In this document: positions 1-8,151 of the stretch, one piece after another
Layout: each line of letters begins with the position of its first letter
Position numbering within the stretch: the first letter of the stretch is position 1
Source: Luteirhabdus pelagi
Lineage (GTDB): Bacteria > Bacteroidota > Bacteroidia > Flavobacteriales > Flavobacteriaceae
Direction: 5' to 3'
Length of the DNA: 64,000 nt
Assembly: GCF_016827595.1 (NCBI RefSeq)
Contig: NZ_JAECMS010000001.1
Span: 434,001 to 498,000, forward strand
The notes under the pieces: generated by a model
The model's database searches: none
What the model was told of the DNA's origin: nothing
Seen by the model: the letters and a program-made list of their open reading frames with translations, nothing else
Position numbers and translations under genes: made by a program

Positions 1-2057
1 ATTCCAACGTATAGCCCATCTGCTCCATTATCGTCCCATACAACGCAAAGTGCGCTAAAGTTTGGAAGGTTTTTACGGTAGTTCACCCAAGAATCGCCTC
101 CATCTTCTGAAACATATACTCGATTCGAGCTTGTGGTTGCCACAGCGATTTTATCTGGATTGGTGGGGTGAATAGCAATATAATTAATAGCTCCTCCTGG
201 AGCCGAAGTAGCTTGCCAATTTGTACTTCCACCATCGGTAGTTTTAAAGAGGCTTCCACCGAAATTTAAATACATTACTTGGTTATCGGAAGGCGCGATC
301 TTCAAATTTTCAAGATTTGAACCGAAAAACTGAGAAATTGCAGTCCATGTCTGCCCTCGGTTTGTCGATTTATAAACTCTATTATATCCCACATAAATGG
401 CTGCAGATATTTGAGGATCTTGCTCGAATGGTGTCACCCAATTTCCAAATCCTTGACCTGGCTCTTCAATACCAATTATAGACGCACCTGCATTATCGGT
501 ACGGTACATATTTCCATTTTGGGAAGTTCCAAACATTCTGTTGGTGAAAGAATAATCTACAAACCCTTCCATACCGTCGGCACCCAGCCAATCTCTCCAT
601 TGGTTTGATGCAGTATAAAAAGATGTCCCATTATCCTGAGAGCCACCAGTAATTATTTCATCAGGTCCTTGAGCAACTCCAATTTTGTAAAATTGACGAA
701 TTCCCATACCCGCTGTAAGATCGGTGTAGTAGTTTGAAGAGACATTATCGGTGTCTTCAACCATAAATAGTCCACCATCGGTACCAGCATACAATTTATC
801 TCCCACAAATGCCAAGATATCCACATCAGCATGGCAATATCCAATGTTTTGTCCTTGCGCGTTTCCTGGAATCCAGTCTGAAGTTGGATTAAACGTTACA
901 CCGGCATCTGTAGAACGCCACGTTAGGATTCCAGCGATATGCACTTCATCTGCATCGGTAGGGTTCACTGCTATATCCATGTCTCTTGGTGCTTGTCCAG
1001 AATTATCATTGGCAGACGTACTATAGCCAAAATAATTATCGCCCCCATGATTCAATAAGGTAAAGTTTTCTCCCTCATCAGAGGAAACATACAGTCCTCC
1101 GTATGTACCACCGTTCGCACGGACAACATATACACGTTGCGGATCGTCTGCAGAAACTCCAATCATTTTAGGACCTCCCGCCAATCCACCAATTGTAGTA
1201 AAGGTTGCTCCACCATCGGTTGACTTATGAAAGCCTGTTCCAGAAGCATATACGATATCAGTATTTCCAGGTTGGAACTCAATATCAAATCCGTTACCAT
1301 CGTTGGTAATCGATTGCCATGTAGCACCCGCATCGATAGATCGATACAAGCCACTATTCTGTCCGGACGCAAACATAATATCGGTATTATCCGGGTTGAT
1401 CAGAATCTTATTAATCAAAGAACTTCCTAAATCTGCAAGTTCATTCCAAGTTGCTCCACCATCAGTTGACTTAAAGATAAGCCCACCATTTGATCCAAAA
1501 TAGTACACATCGCTATTCGTTGGATCCATGGTTACCGAATAAACATTCATGTTATTGAAGTTATCGTTTAGTGGCAACCATGTCTGGCCTCCATCGGTCG
1601 TTTTCCATACACCGCCAGTATTAGCACCAGCAATAATATGATCGGTATTAGCATTATCAACCGCAAACCCGGTAATGCGACCTACTCCAGGGTTCCATCC
1701 CGTTGTAGCATTCCAATCTGTAGGACCCATTTCCACCCAATTGTCATTCAGCGGATCGCGAGTATCGGCCGTTTGGTTCAGATAAGCATCATAATTCTCC
1801 TTTCTTGCAACCTGTTCTTCAATGGGAACCAGATATCCTTCTTCGTTCATTAACCGAAGGGCCATATATTCCCATCGCTTAAACTGTTTATATCCAGAGC
1901 CACGACCTTTATCTCGATTTTCGAAATATGCCTCAGCGGAATTAATAATCTCTTGAACGCTGTGTCCACCTTCATCGATCATCTCAAGATATTCTTGAGA
2001 AAAACCAGATACGCACGGAAACAAAAAAGCTAATAGTAGTAATTTTAGATAACGCAT
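1..2057 (-). CDS. secreted BNR/sortilin-like repeat protein, 3' end outside window
   Basis: This reading frame stays open from an ATG at 2057 to the window edge, giving at least 685 residues. The N-terminus is a signal peptide (MRYLKLLLLAFLFPCVSG, then FSQ). From about residue 110 the protein is made of repeated blade-like units with the BNR/Asp-box pattern S-T-D-G-G-x-T-W (for example KTTDGGQTW, KSTDGGATW, RSIDAGATW, VSEDGGDSW), each followed by a stretch about positions in time or place of use ('NPTNPD', 'VDPTN'). This predicts a beta-propeller of the VPS10/sortilin/BNR type that is exported. In Flavobacteriaceae such proteins usually end in a T9SS C-terminal sorting domain, which would lie beyond the edge, so this cannot be checked here. 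No catalytic residue is evident. Substrate unknown. The gene is divergent from the symporter at 2182. Confidence 0.85.
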   Translation of the reverse strand, partial: MRYLKLLLLAFLFPCVSGFSQEYLEMIDEGGHSVQEIINSAEAYFENRDKGRGSGYKQFKRWEYMALRLMNEEGYLVPIEEQVARKENYDAYLNQTADTRDPLNDNWVEMGPTDWNATTGWNPGVGRITGFAVDNANTDHIIAGANTGGVWKTTDGGQTWLPLNDNFNNMNVYSVTMDPTNSDVYYFGSNGGLIFKSTDGGATWNELADLGSSLINKILINPDNTDIMFASGQNSGLYRSIDAGATWQSITNDGNGFDIEFQPGNTDIVYASGTGFHKSTDGGATFTTIGGLAGGPKMIGVSADDPQRVYVVRANGGTYGGLYVSSDEGENFTLLNHGGDNYFGYSTSANDNSGQAPRDMDIAVNPTDADEVHIAGILTWRSTDAGVTFNPTSDWIPGNAQGQNIGYCHADVDILAFVGDKLYAGTDGGLFMVEDTDNVSSNYYTDLTAGMGIRQFYKIGVAQGPDEIITGGSQDNGTSFYTASNQWRDWLGADGMEGFVDYSFTNRMFGTSQNGNMYRTDNAGASIIGIEEPGQGFGNWVTPFEQDPQISAAIYVGYNRVYKSTNRGQTWTAISQFFGSNLENLKIAPSDNQVMYLNFGGSLFKTTDGGSTNWQATSAPGGAINYIAIHPTNPDKIAVATTSSNRVYVSEDGGDSWVNYRKNLPNFSALCVVWDDNGADGLYVG

Positions 2058-2181
2058 GTTTTTGGAAATAAGGGATTTAAGCAATTTTTATTTGAAAGTT
2101 TTCAAAAATAATGAAAATAAGCATATTGCCGTTGCAAACTTTGTATTTTTACGGCGCTTTTCTTATTAAGTCGTATACTAT

Positions 2182-3648
2182 ATGCAGCCATTACATATTC
2201 TTCTTTTAATCGCGGTATATTTTGGAATTTTAATGATCATCGCCCACTTCACCGGGAAGAGTGATAGCAATGAAGCCTTTTTTAAAGCCGAAGGAAAATC
2301 GCCATGGTATGTTGTTGCCTTTGGAATGGTCGGCGCCTCCCTATCTGGCGTAACGTTTATTTCGGTCCCGGGTTGGGTCCGTGATTCACAATTTAGCTAT
2401 ATGCAAGTGGTGCTTGGCTATTTGCTGGGCTATTTTGTAATTGCCTTCATATTGCTACCCATTTATTATAGGATGAATGTTACCTCCATTTACCAATACC
2501 TAAATAATAGGTTTGGTAATGTAAGCTATAAAACAGGCGCCTTCTTTTTCTTCATCTCTAGGGTATTGGGAGCTTCATTTCGCCTATTCCTAGTGGCAAC
2601 TGTGTTGCAGTATTTTGTGTTTGAAGCCTGGGGCGTTCCCTTCGCCGTAACCGTTGTACTTTCTATTTTACTGATTTGGATTTATACGGCTCGTGGCGGC
2701 ATTAAAACTATTGTTTGGACCGATACGCTGCAAACACTATTCATGTTGGGATCGGTGGTGATTGCGATTTATTTCGTGGTGAATGAATTAAATTGGGAAT
2801 GGGGCACAATGTTATCGGAACCATCGCTGCAACCGTATACAAAAACCTTTTTCACCGATAGCTTCCTAGCGACCAACTATTTCTGGAAATCATTTTTGGG
2901 TGGCATGTTTATTACCATATGCATGACAGGCCTCGACCAAGACATGATGCAGAAAAATCTAACGTGCAAAAGTTTGCGAGATGCCCAAAAGAACGTGTTG
3001 TCGTATAGCTTTGTGTTTGTTCCTGTCAACTTACTATTCCTGTTTTTGGGAGCCTTATTATTTATCTATGCAGAGCAGAACGGAATATCGGTTCCTGTAT
3101 TAGATGGGAAGGAAAAAACTGATTTGTTATTCCCTGAAATTGCATTGAATGGAAGTATGGGGCTCGGCCTAAGCATCATTTTTATTTTAGGACTCATAGC
3201 TGCGGCGTACTCTAGTGCAGATAGTGCACTTACCTCCCTAACCACCAGTTTTTGTGTCGATTTTCTAGGAATTGAACGAAAAGAAGCGAAACAGCAAAAG
3301 ACCTTGCGTAAGAAAGTTCACGTTTTAATTAGTGTACTTTTAATAATCGTTATCATCGCATTTAAGTACCTGTTGGATAGCAGTGTAATCGATATATTGC
3401 TAAAAGCAGCTAGTTATACCTACGGCCCGCTATTAGGGTTGTTCGCCTTTGGTATTTTTACTAAAAAGGAAATTCGCGACCGATGGGTTTGGCTGGTAGC
3501 ACTAATTTCGGTTATCCTAACATATATTTTGGGAAGTCTTCCACCCGAATATCTAGGAGGATATCATTTCAATTATGAATTGTTAATTGTGAATGGCGCT
3601 TTTACCTTTCTGGGCTTGTTAATATTGGTTCGACGCCAACAGCACTAA
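2182..3648 (+). CDS. sodium:solute symporter (SSS/SLC5 family)
   Basis: A 488-residue polytopic inner-membrane protein with about thirteen hydrophobic helices. It carries the SSF family signature near residues 171-184 ([14 protein letters not shown]) and the conserved region [14 protein letters not shown] near residue 340, which in characterised members lines the sodium site (helix 8, SAD-S-A). It should couple import of a small solute to sodium entry. The substrate cannot be told from sequence; related flavobacterial proteins are usually annotated only as sodium:solute symporters. The ATG at 2182 is preceded by a short leader and starts directly with a hydrophobic helix, as the family does. 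The 3' end overlaps the convergent CoA-binding gene by 30 bp. Confidence 0.92.
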   Translation: MQPLHILLLIAVYFGILMIIAHFTGKSDSNEAFFKAEGKSPWYVVAFGMVGASLSGVTFISVPGWVRDSQFSYMQVVLGYLLGYFVIAFILLPIYYRMNVTSIYQYLNNRFGNVSYKTGAFFFFISRVLGASFRLFLVATVLQYFVFEAWGVPFAVTVVLSILLIWIYTARGGIKTIVWTDTLQTLFMLGSVVIAIYFVVNELNWEWGTMLSEPSLQPYTKTFFTDSFLATNYFWKSFLGGMFITICMTGLDQDMMQKNLTCKSLRDAQKNVLSYSFVFVPVNLLFLFLGALLFIYAEQNGISVPVLDGKEKTDLLFPEIALNGSMGLGLSIIFILGLIAAAYSSADSALTSLTTSFCVDFLGIERKEAKQQKTLRKKVHVLISVLLIIVIIAFKYLLDSSVIDILLKAASYTYGPLLGLFAFGIFTKKEIRDRWVWLVALISVILTYILGSLPPEYLGGYHFNYELLIVNGAFTFLGLLILVRRQQH

Positions 3649-3978
3649 CGTACAGGCTACTTCCACTTCGATATTTTCCTGCCTCAGTTTTGAATAGAAT
3701 TCTTGATTCTCCGTGCCAGGGTTGAAGATGACGCGCTCTGGTTGAAGCGATACAATGTAGGAGTAGTATTCCTCCTGACGTTTTGGATTAAGATATAAGG
3801 TAACGGTATGAATATTTTCGAAGGGTTCTTTTTCGGTAGCGATATCTACACCAGCCACGACGCCCTTTCGCAAGCCCACAGCTTTAACGGGAACATCATT
3901 TTTTACCAAACGATTGATGGCGATGTTTGAATATCGATTAGGCTTTAAGCTAGCCCCTAACACTAATGTGGTCTTCAT
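3619..3978 (-). CDS. CoA-binding domain protein (YccU-like)
   Basis: A 119-residue single-domain Rossmann-fold protein of the CoA_binding_2 family. The start, [17 protein letters not shown], is the family's nucleotide-binding loop (V-x-G-A-S-x-x-P-x-R-x-S), and the central P-V-x-x-V-G and final V-x-x-A-C-T-L-V-L-L segments match the family too. Length is typical (115-140 aa). The role of these small proteins is unknown beyond binding of CoA or a related nucleotide in the cytosol. It is convergent with, and overlaps by 30 bp, the symporter gene, so the two 3' ends are antisense to each other. The ATG at 3978 is the only plausible start. Confidence 0.9.
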   Translation of the reverse strand: MKTTLVLGASLKPNRYSNIAINRLVKNDVPVKAVGLRKGVVAGVDIATEKEPFENIHTVTLYLNPKRQEEYYSYIVSLQPERVIFNPGTENQEFYSKLRQENIEVEVACTLVLLASNQY

Positions 3979-4059
3979 AGAAATTGCAATCTTTTTAGTG
4001 GAAAATACAAAGGGTCGTCGCCCTCTTCGCCCAAAACTATGTTAAATTATAAAACGAGC

Positions 4060-4090
4060 TGTAACATATCGAAAACAATCACGTCTATTG
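4060..4090 (+). promoter_or_regulatory. ECF-sigma-like promoter 1 (upstream of putative sRNA)
   Basis: The sequence TGTAACAT (4060-4067) is followed, after 14 bases, by CGTCTATTG (4082-4090). An AAC-containing -35 and a CGTC-containing -10 are the generic hallmarks of extracytoplasmic-function sigma promoters. The same pair with exactly the same 14-base gap occurs at 4222-4252 and 6836-6865. No coding start follows this copy; the next feature is a strong terminator at 4161-4198. Confidence 0.6.
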
Positions 4091-4094
4091 TATA

Positions 4095-4198
4095 GAAATA
4101 TTTCTGGCTTTACCGTGATATTTTTACGTTGATGGTTAGTGTTAATAATAGCGGTAAAGTACAAACCCGGAGCTTTTGTTCCGGGTTTGTTTGTTTTT
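4095..4198 (+). ncRNA. putative small structured RNA, ~104 nt
   Basis: There is no credible ORF between the promoter-like element at 4060-4090 and the terminator at 4161-4198, yet the stretch is rich in paired segments. GAAATATTTC (4095-4104) is self-complementary, CTTTACCG (4108-4115) pairs perfectly with CGGTAAAG (4152-4159), and the terminator hairpin follows. The 36-base loop of the large stem contains GTTGATG (4129-4135), which is complementary to CATCAAC (4258-4264) at the very start of the predicted receptor mRNA; seven bases can match by chance. I infer a short stand-alone transcript. The 5' end is a guess from the -10 position. No known RNA family is recognised. Confidence 0.5.
4161..4198 (+). 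terminator. rho-independent terminator of the putative sRNA
   Basis: ACAAACCCGG (4161-4170) and CCGGGTTTGT (4181-4190) form a perfect 10-bp stem, extended by an A-T pair to 11 bp, with an 8-base loop. A T-rich tail (TTGTTTTT) follows. No gene on the plus strand ends just upstream, so it terminates either the putative RNA at 4095 or transcripts started nearby. Confidence 0.85.
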
Positions 4199-4221
4199 AC
4201 ACCTTAATTCTTCCTATTTGA

Positions 4222-4252
4222 TGTAACAATATTTCCATAGACACGTCATATG
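4222..4252 (+). promoter_or_regulatory. ECF-sigma-like promoter 2 (TonB receptor gene)
   Basis: TGTAACAA (4222-4229), then 14 bases, then CGTCATAT (4244-4251). This is the same element and spacing as at 4060 and 6836. It lies right after the terminator at 4161-4198 and about 115 bases before the receptor ATG, so it is the most likely promoter of the TonB-dependent receptor. No ECF sigma gene is in the window. Confidence 0.6.
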
Positions 4253-4264
4253 TACATCATCAAC

Positions 4265-4315
4265 TTTGCAAAACACGTATTCCTATAATGGGTTATACAA
4301 GGTATTTTGCAAAAC
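4265..4315 (+). promoter_or_regulatory. structured 5' leader of the receptor mRNA
   Basis: TTTGCAAAAC occurs twice (4265-4274 and 4306-4315). GCAAAA (4268-4273) can pair with TTTTGC (4305-4310), and inside this CCTATAA (4282-4288) faces TTATA-CA-AGG (4293-4302) around a TGGG loop. The leader is therefore able to form a nested hairpin. A small palindrome, CCTAGCTAGG (4343-4352), lies just before the start codon. A control element or sRNA target is possible but unproven. Confidence 0.35.
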
Positions 4316-4368
4316 ATCATCAATCAAACAACGAACCCCTAGCCTAGCTAGGAAAAACCAATCAAAAA

Positions 4369-6810
4369 ATGAAACAGTTATTATGCGTCGTTGCGCTATT
4401 GGTAGCGCATGTAAGCTATTTGTATGCAATTCCCTCAAACGACCGTCCCGGCACTATTTCGGGTACGGTAATGGACAAAAACCTTAACGAACCCCTTCCC
4501 TACGTAACCGTTGCCATCAAAACACTTTCGGGTGATATTATCACCGGTGGTGTTACCGACGATAACGGTGTTTTTAAAATTGAAAAAGTACCAGAAGGAA
4601 AAAGTCAGGTTTCTATTCAATTTATTGGATACACACCCTACGTAACCGAAGTTGAAATCTCCAGTGGAAGTCGGAATATTGATCTCGGTACTATCTATTT
4701 AGAGGAGAATGTCGATTCATTAGATGAAGTGACCGTCGTGGCCGAACGTTCGACCATCGAGCAAAAACTCGATCGTAAGGTAGTGAACGTAGGTAAAGAT
4801 CTAACCACAGCTGGCCCTACTGCGTCAGACATCATGAACAACCTCCCTTCAGTGAGTGTCGATCAACAAACAGGTGCCCTCTCACTAAGGGGAAATCAGA
4901 ACGTTCGCGTAATGGTCGACGGGAAACTCACCAATGTGCCGGTTGCTCAATTGCTCCGGCAGATCCCTTCAACCTCCATAAAACAAATTGAATTGATTAC
5001 AAATCCTTCAGCAAAATATAATCCTGAAGGAATGAGTGGTATTATCAATATTATCCTGCATAAAAATGTGAATATAGGTTTTAACGGAAATGCCAATGTC
5101 GGACTTACCTATGAAGAGCAACCAAAATTTAACAGCTCGATCGATATGAATTATCGAAATGGAAAGCTGAATTTCTATGGAAATTGGGGGCACAACACTT
5201 CCAAGAATGAAAACTACGGGCACATTTTTAGACCCGATGAGAATTCTGAACAGTTTTTCGAGTTTTTGGACGATCGCACTTCAAATCTTTTTAAGGTTGG
5301 GGTCGACTTCTACCTGAATGATACCAATACTATTTCCTTCTTTACCAATCAGAATATTTTTGAAGGCAGTACAATCGGCGATACCGATATCTTATACTAC
5401 GATATGCCGAGTCGAAATCAGTTTCAGTTTTTCGATAGCGCTTCCGAAAACCAATCGTCGCAATACAATTTCAATTACAAATTAGACCTTAACGATGAAG
5501 GCCATAACCTTGAGTTGGAAGCAGATTATAATGAATTCACCAACGATGAGATAGCCAAATTTCGCTTCCAAGGTGCTTCCCCAATTGGAAATTACAACGA
5601 CTTCGTAGCTACCGATCGCAATAGATTGACTGTAAACCTAGATTATGTGAATCCGCTTTCCGAGACTGCCAAGTTAGAAGCCGGATTAGAGGCGAGACTT
5701 TTCGAGAGCAACATCGACTATGCCTCGACGGGTCAAACCTTCAACAGTGCTGGGGCACTAATCGATACGCCAGATACCGATTTTGAATACAATCGCGATA
5801 TCTATTCGGCATATGTTACCTACGGAAAGAGTTATGATAAATGGAGCTTTCAGGCCGGAGCACGATTTGAAACCGTAGAGGTAAAAGCAGATACCAATAC
5901 GGTTCGAGCGTTCACGAACGATTACATTCAAGTGTATCCTTCAGCCTACGTTACCTATACGCCTACTGAAAAAAATCAGTTTCAAGTAAGCTATAGTCGA
6001 AGGGTCGATAGACCAGGATTAGGACAGGTAAATCCAATTCGCGAATGGAGTACTCCGCTTATTTCTTCCTTTGGAAACACACAATTAGAGCCGCAATTCA
6101 CGAATTCCGTAGAAGCAAATTATACGCGAAACCTAGAAAAAGGAAGTATTACAGGAGGTGTTTTCTACCGAATGATAGAAGATGAAATTAATCGCGCGGT
6201 ATTTGTGGACCGTACCGATTTGAATAAGGTCATTTTAACCTACGATAATTTCAGCAATACTTCGGCCTATGGGGTTGAAGTGTCTGGAAACTATCGACCG
6301 TTTAAATGGTGGAACTTCAATGCGAGTTTCGATCTATACACCCAAACGCAAAAGGGAATCACAGAGCGATTGGATACGACTACCGAAAATCCGACGGCTA
6401 CCGATATCATTTCTGAAACGGTACAGGTGGATAATACTGCCTGGAATTTTAGAATGATCAATAATTTTAAGGTAACGGAAGCACTTACGCTTTCAGCCTT
6501 CGGTTTCTATAGAGGCGCTAACCAAAACTTACAATTCGATGTAGACCCGATGTATTTTGTTAATATTGGAGCGCGTTATAGCCTGTGGGAAGGTAGAGGA
6601 ACGTTTAGCGTTAATTATAACGATATCTTCGATACCATGCGGTTCGCTTTCGATGGAACCAGACCTTATGCTCAAATTGGGGAGTTCAACTGGGAAAGCA
6701 ATACGGTATTCGTCGGACTGTCCTATCGATTTGGCGGTGGAAAATATCGCGCAAAATCACGTCGAAATCGCGACGACCGAGAAAAAGATGATGCGGGTGG
6801 CATATTTTAA
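4369..6810 (+). CDS. TonB-dependent outer-membrane receptor (OMP_b-brl_3 type)
   Basis: An 813-residue outer-membrane beta-barrel. Signal peptide at 1-20 (MKQLLCVVALLVAHVSYLYA), carboxypeptidase-regulatory-like beta-sandwich at about 29-112 (typical start G-T-I-S-G-T-V, ending in a D-E-V-T-V-V linker), plug domain at about 130-235 (D-I-M-N-N-L-P-S-V-S-V-D, L-R-G-N-Q-N-V-R-V-M-V-D-G, I-E-L-I-T-N-P-S-A-K-Y-N-P-E-G), then a barrel of about 550 residues. The barrel is of the 'outer membrane beta-barrel family' rather than SusC, and no SusD neighbour is present, so the ligand may be a metal chelate, peptide or other small molecule. It lacks an STN signalling domain. The C-terminus is a basic/acidic tail after the last strand (LSYRFGGG). 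The gene is flanked by three ECF-like promoter elements and two putative sRNAs, suggesting envelope-stress or nutrient control. Confidence 0.92.
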   Translation: MKQLLCVVALLVAHVSYLYAIPSNDRPGTISGTVMDKNLNEPLPYVTVAIKTLSGDIITGGVTDDNGVFKIEKVPEGKSQVSIQFIGYTPYVTEVEISSGSRNIDLGTIYLEENVDSLDEVTVVAERSTIEQKLDRKVVNVGKDLTTAGPTASDIMNNLPSVSVDQQTGALSLRGNQNVRVMVDGKLTNVPVAQLLRQIPSTSIKQIELITNPSAKYNPEGMSGIINIILHKNVNIGFNGNANVGLTYEEQPKFNSSIDMNYRNGKLNFYGNWGHNTSKNENYGHIFRPDENSEQFFEFLDDRTSNLFKVGVDFYLNDTNTISFFTNQNIFEGSTIGDTDILYYDMPSRNQFQFFDSASENQSSQYNFNYKLDLNDEGHNLELEADYNEFTNDEIAKFRFQGASPIGNYNDFVATDRNRLTVNLDYVNPLSETAKLEAGLEARLFESNIDYASTGQTFNSAGALIDTPDTDFEYNRDIYSAYVTYGKSYDKWSFQAGARFETVEVKADTNTVRAFTNDYIQVYPSAYVTYTPTEKNQFQVSYSRRVDRPGLGQVNPIREWSTPLISSFGNTQLEPQFTNSVEANYTRNLEKGSITGGVFYRMIEDEINRAVFVDRTDLNKVILTYDNFSNTSAYGVEVSGNYRPFKWWNFNASFDLYTQTQKGITERLDTTTENPTATDIISETVQVDNTAWNFRMINNFKVTEALTLSAFGFYRGANQNLQFDVDPMYFVNIGARYSLWEGRGTFSVNYNDIFDTMRFAFDGTRPYAQIGEFNWESNTVFVGLSYRFGGGKYRAKSRRNRDDREKDDAGGIF

Positions 6811-6835
6811 AAAAATAAAAAAATTAAATGCAACT

Positions 6836-6865
6836 TGTAACATTTAACATTTTAATACGTCTATT
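6836..6865 (+). promoter_or_regulatory. ECF-sigma-like promoter 3 (3' region of receptor gene)
   Basis: TGTAACAT (6836-6843), then 14 bases, then CGTCTATT (6858-6865): identical in both boxes and spacing to the copy at 4060-4090. It begins 26 bases after the receptor stop codon and is followed by a structured, ORF-free stretch and a terminator. Confidence 0.6.
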
Positions 6866-6870
6866 ATGGT

Positions 6871-6966
6871 AACAGTCAACTAACTGACTAAGTTTCCAAC
6901 TTAGTTAAAGATTGTTTTGTTAAGCTAGAAAGCCCTCCGATGTCTCAGGAGGGCTTTCGTCTTTTT
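6871..6966 (+). ncRNA. putative second small structured RNA (or long receptor 3' UTR)
   Basis: Between the third ECF-like promoter and the terminator lie about 95 bases without a usable ORF. ACTAAGTT (6887-6894) and AACTTAGT (6898-6905) form a perfect 8-bp hairpin with a 3-base loop, and GTCA/TGAC (6875-6888 region) can form a smaller one. The terminator hairpin closes it. It could be a free small RNA, the processed 3' UTR of the receptor mRNA, or both. It does not resemble the first putative RNA in primary sequence. Confidence 0.45.
6929..6966 (+). terminator. rho-independent terminator after receptor gene / sRNA
   Basis: AAAGCCCTCC (6929-6938) pairs perfectly with GGAGGGCTTT (6948-6957), loop of 9 bases, followed by CGTCTTTTT. 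It also faces the convergent fabH-like gene whose stop is at 6978. Confidence 0.88.
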
Positions 6967-6977
6967 AACAAATGCGA

Positions 6978-7985
6978 TTACCATCTAATGATTACACTTC
7001 CCCAAGTAAAGCCGCTACCGAAAGCTGCCAATACCACAAGGTCTCCTTTTTTGATTTTTCCTGCTTCCCAGGCTTCTGTCAGGGCTATCGGGATAGATGC
7101 CGCCGTTGTATTTCCATATTTCTGAATGTTATTGAAGACCTGATCATCGCTTAGCTTCATCTTCTGTTGGATAAACTGTGAAATACGCAAATTCGCTTGG
7201 TGTGGAATCAGCATATCAATATCGGAAACGTTCAGACCGTTGGCGTCCAGACCTTCTTTTATAACTTCTGAAAATCGTACGATGGCATGTTTAAATACAA
7301 ACTGTCCATTCATATAGGGGTAATACGGAATATCCTCTTGTGGATTTTCTTCGATAATCTCCGGTACCCAATGCTCCGTACTAGGACCTTGTAATGCTAA
7401 TTCATCTTTGTGTTTTCCTTCACTGTGAAGATGGGTTGAAAGAATCCCAGAATCTTCATCATCCGATCGGGAAACAACCGCAGCGCCTGCCCCATCACCA
7501 AAAATGACCGAAACATTTCGTCCACGGGTTGAAAAATCCAGCCCGCCACTATGGTTTTCACTACCGATAACCAAGATATTCTTATACATTCCGGTTTTAA
7601 TATATTGGTCAGCTACCGAAATAGCATACACAAATCCACTACATTGATTTCGGACATCCAACGCGGGCACAGTATTCATATCGAGCATATCCTGTATCTG
7701 CACGCCTCCGCCGGGAAAATACATATCCGGACTAAGGGTAGCAAACACAATCATATCGATATCCTTTGTAGTCAACTCCGCTCGCTCGAGTGCTATTTTG
7801 GCTGCCTTCACCCCCATAATAGAAGTAGAATTCCCGTCTCCCTTTTTAATATGCCTTCGCTCTTGTATACCCGTTCGCTCTTGTATCCAAGCGTCGTTGG
7901 TGTCCATTCGCTTCGCTAAATCATCATTTGTTACAATGTTTTCGGGAACGTAATATCCCAATCCTTTTATAGTGGCTCTATACAT
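6978..7985 (-). CDS. fabH: beta-ketoacyl-ACP synthase III (FabH family)
   Basis: A 335-residue thiolase-fold ketosynthase. It should condense an acyl-CoA primer with malonyl-ACP to start fatty acid synthesis in the cytosol. The Cys-His-Asn triad is visible: Cys about 115 in N-Q-C-S-G-F-V-Y-A, His about 262 in P-H-Q-A-N-L-R-I, and Asn about 292 in K-Y-G-N-T-T-A-A-S. The N-terminal motif ATIKGLGYYVPENIVTN and the C-terminal F-G-S-G-F-T-W-G are typical. I start at the ATG at 7985 (MYRATIKGLG); a longer version from 8012 would add nine residues not found in the family. It is a single gene, not next to fabD/acpP, so it may be one of two paralogues usual in Flavobacteriia, and a related acyl transfer role is possible. 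Confidence 0.88.
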   Translation of the reverse strand: MYRATIKGLGYYVPENIVTNDDLAKRMDTNDAWIQERTGIQERRHIKKGDGNSTSIMGVKAAKIALERAELTTKDIDMIVFATLSPDMYFPGGGVQIQDMLDMNTVPALDVRNQCSGFVYAISVADQYIKTGMYKNILVIGSENHSGGLDFSTRGRNVSVIFGDGAGAAVVSRSDDEDSGILSTHLHSEGKHKDELALQGPSTEHWVPEIIEENPQEDIPYYPYMNGQFVFKHAIVRFSEVIKEGLDANGLNVSDIDMLIPHQANLRISQFIQQKMKLSDDQVFNNIQKYGNTTAASIPIALTEAWEAGKIKKGDLVVLAAFGSGFTWGSVIIRW

Positions 7986-8151
7986 GTTTTTCAATTTAAT
8001 ACCATCTAGCAAGATAACTATTACCGACTAGCAGCGGAAAGAAAACCCGCGTATATTCTATGCATGCATAGCAATTGAGCGTTGCCCCTTTTTTCTTTTT
8101 TCGGTATCTTACTGAACTAAAATTCTTTCAGTATACATTCAACTTTACATC

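Noticed and set aside
751-1853. Several short plus-strand ORFs in the first 2 kb
   Set aside because: They are shadows of the minus-strand BNR-repeat gene, whose frame is open throughout.
4095-4198. Known riboswitch (for example SAM, cobalamin or TPP)
   Set aside because: No conserved riboswitch core could be recognised, and a promoter-like element plus new promoter after the terminator fit a separate RNA better.
4266-4487. Plus-strand ORF of 73 codons in the receptor leader
   Set aside because: It overlaps the real receptor start in another frame and shows no protein features.
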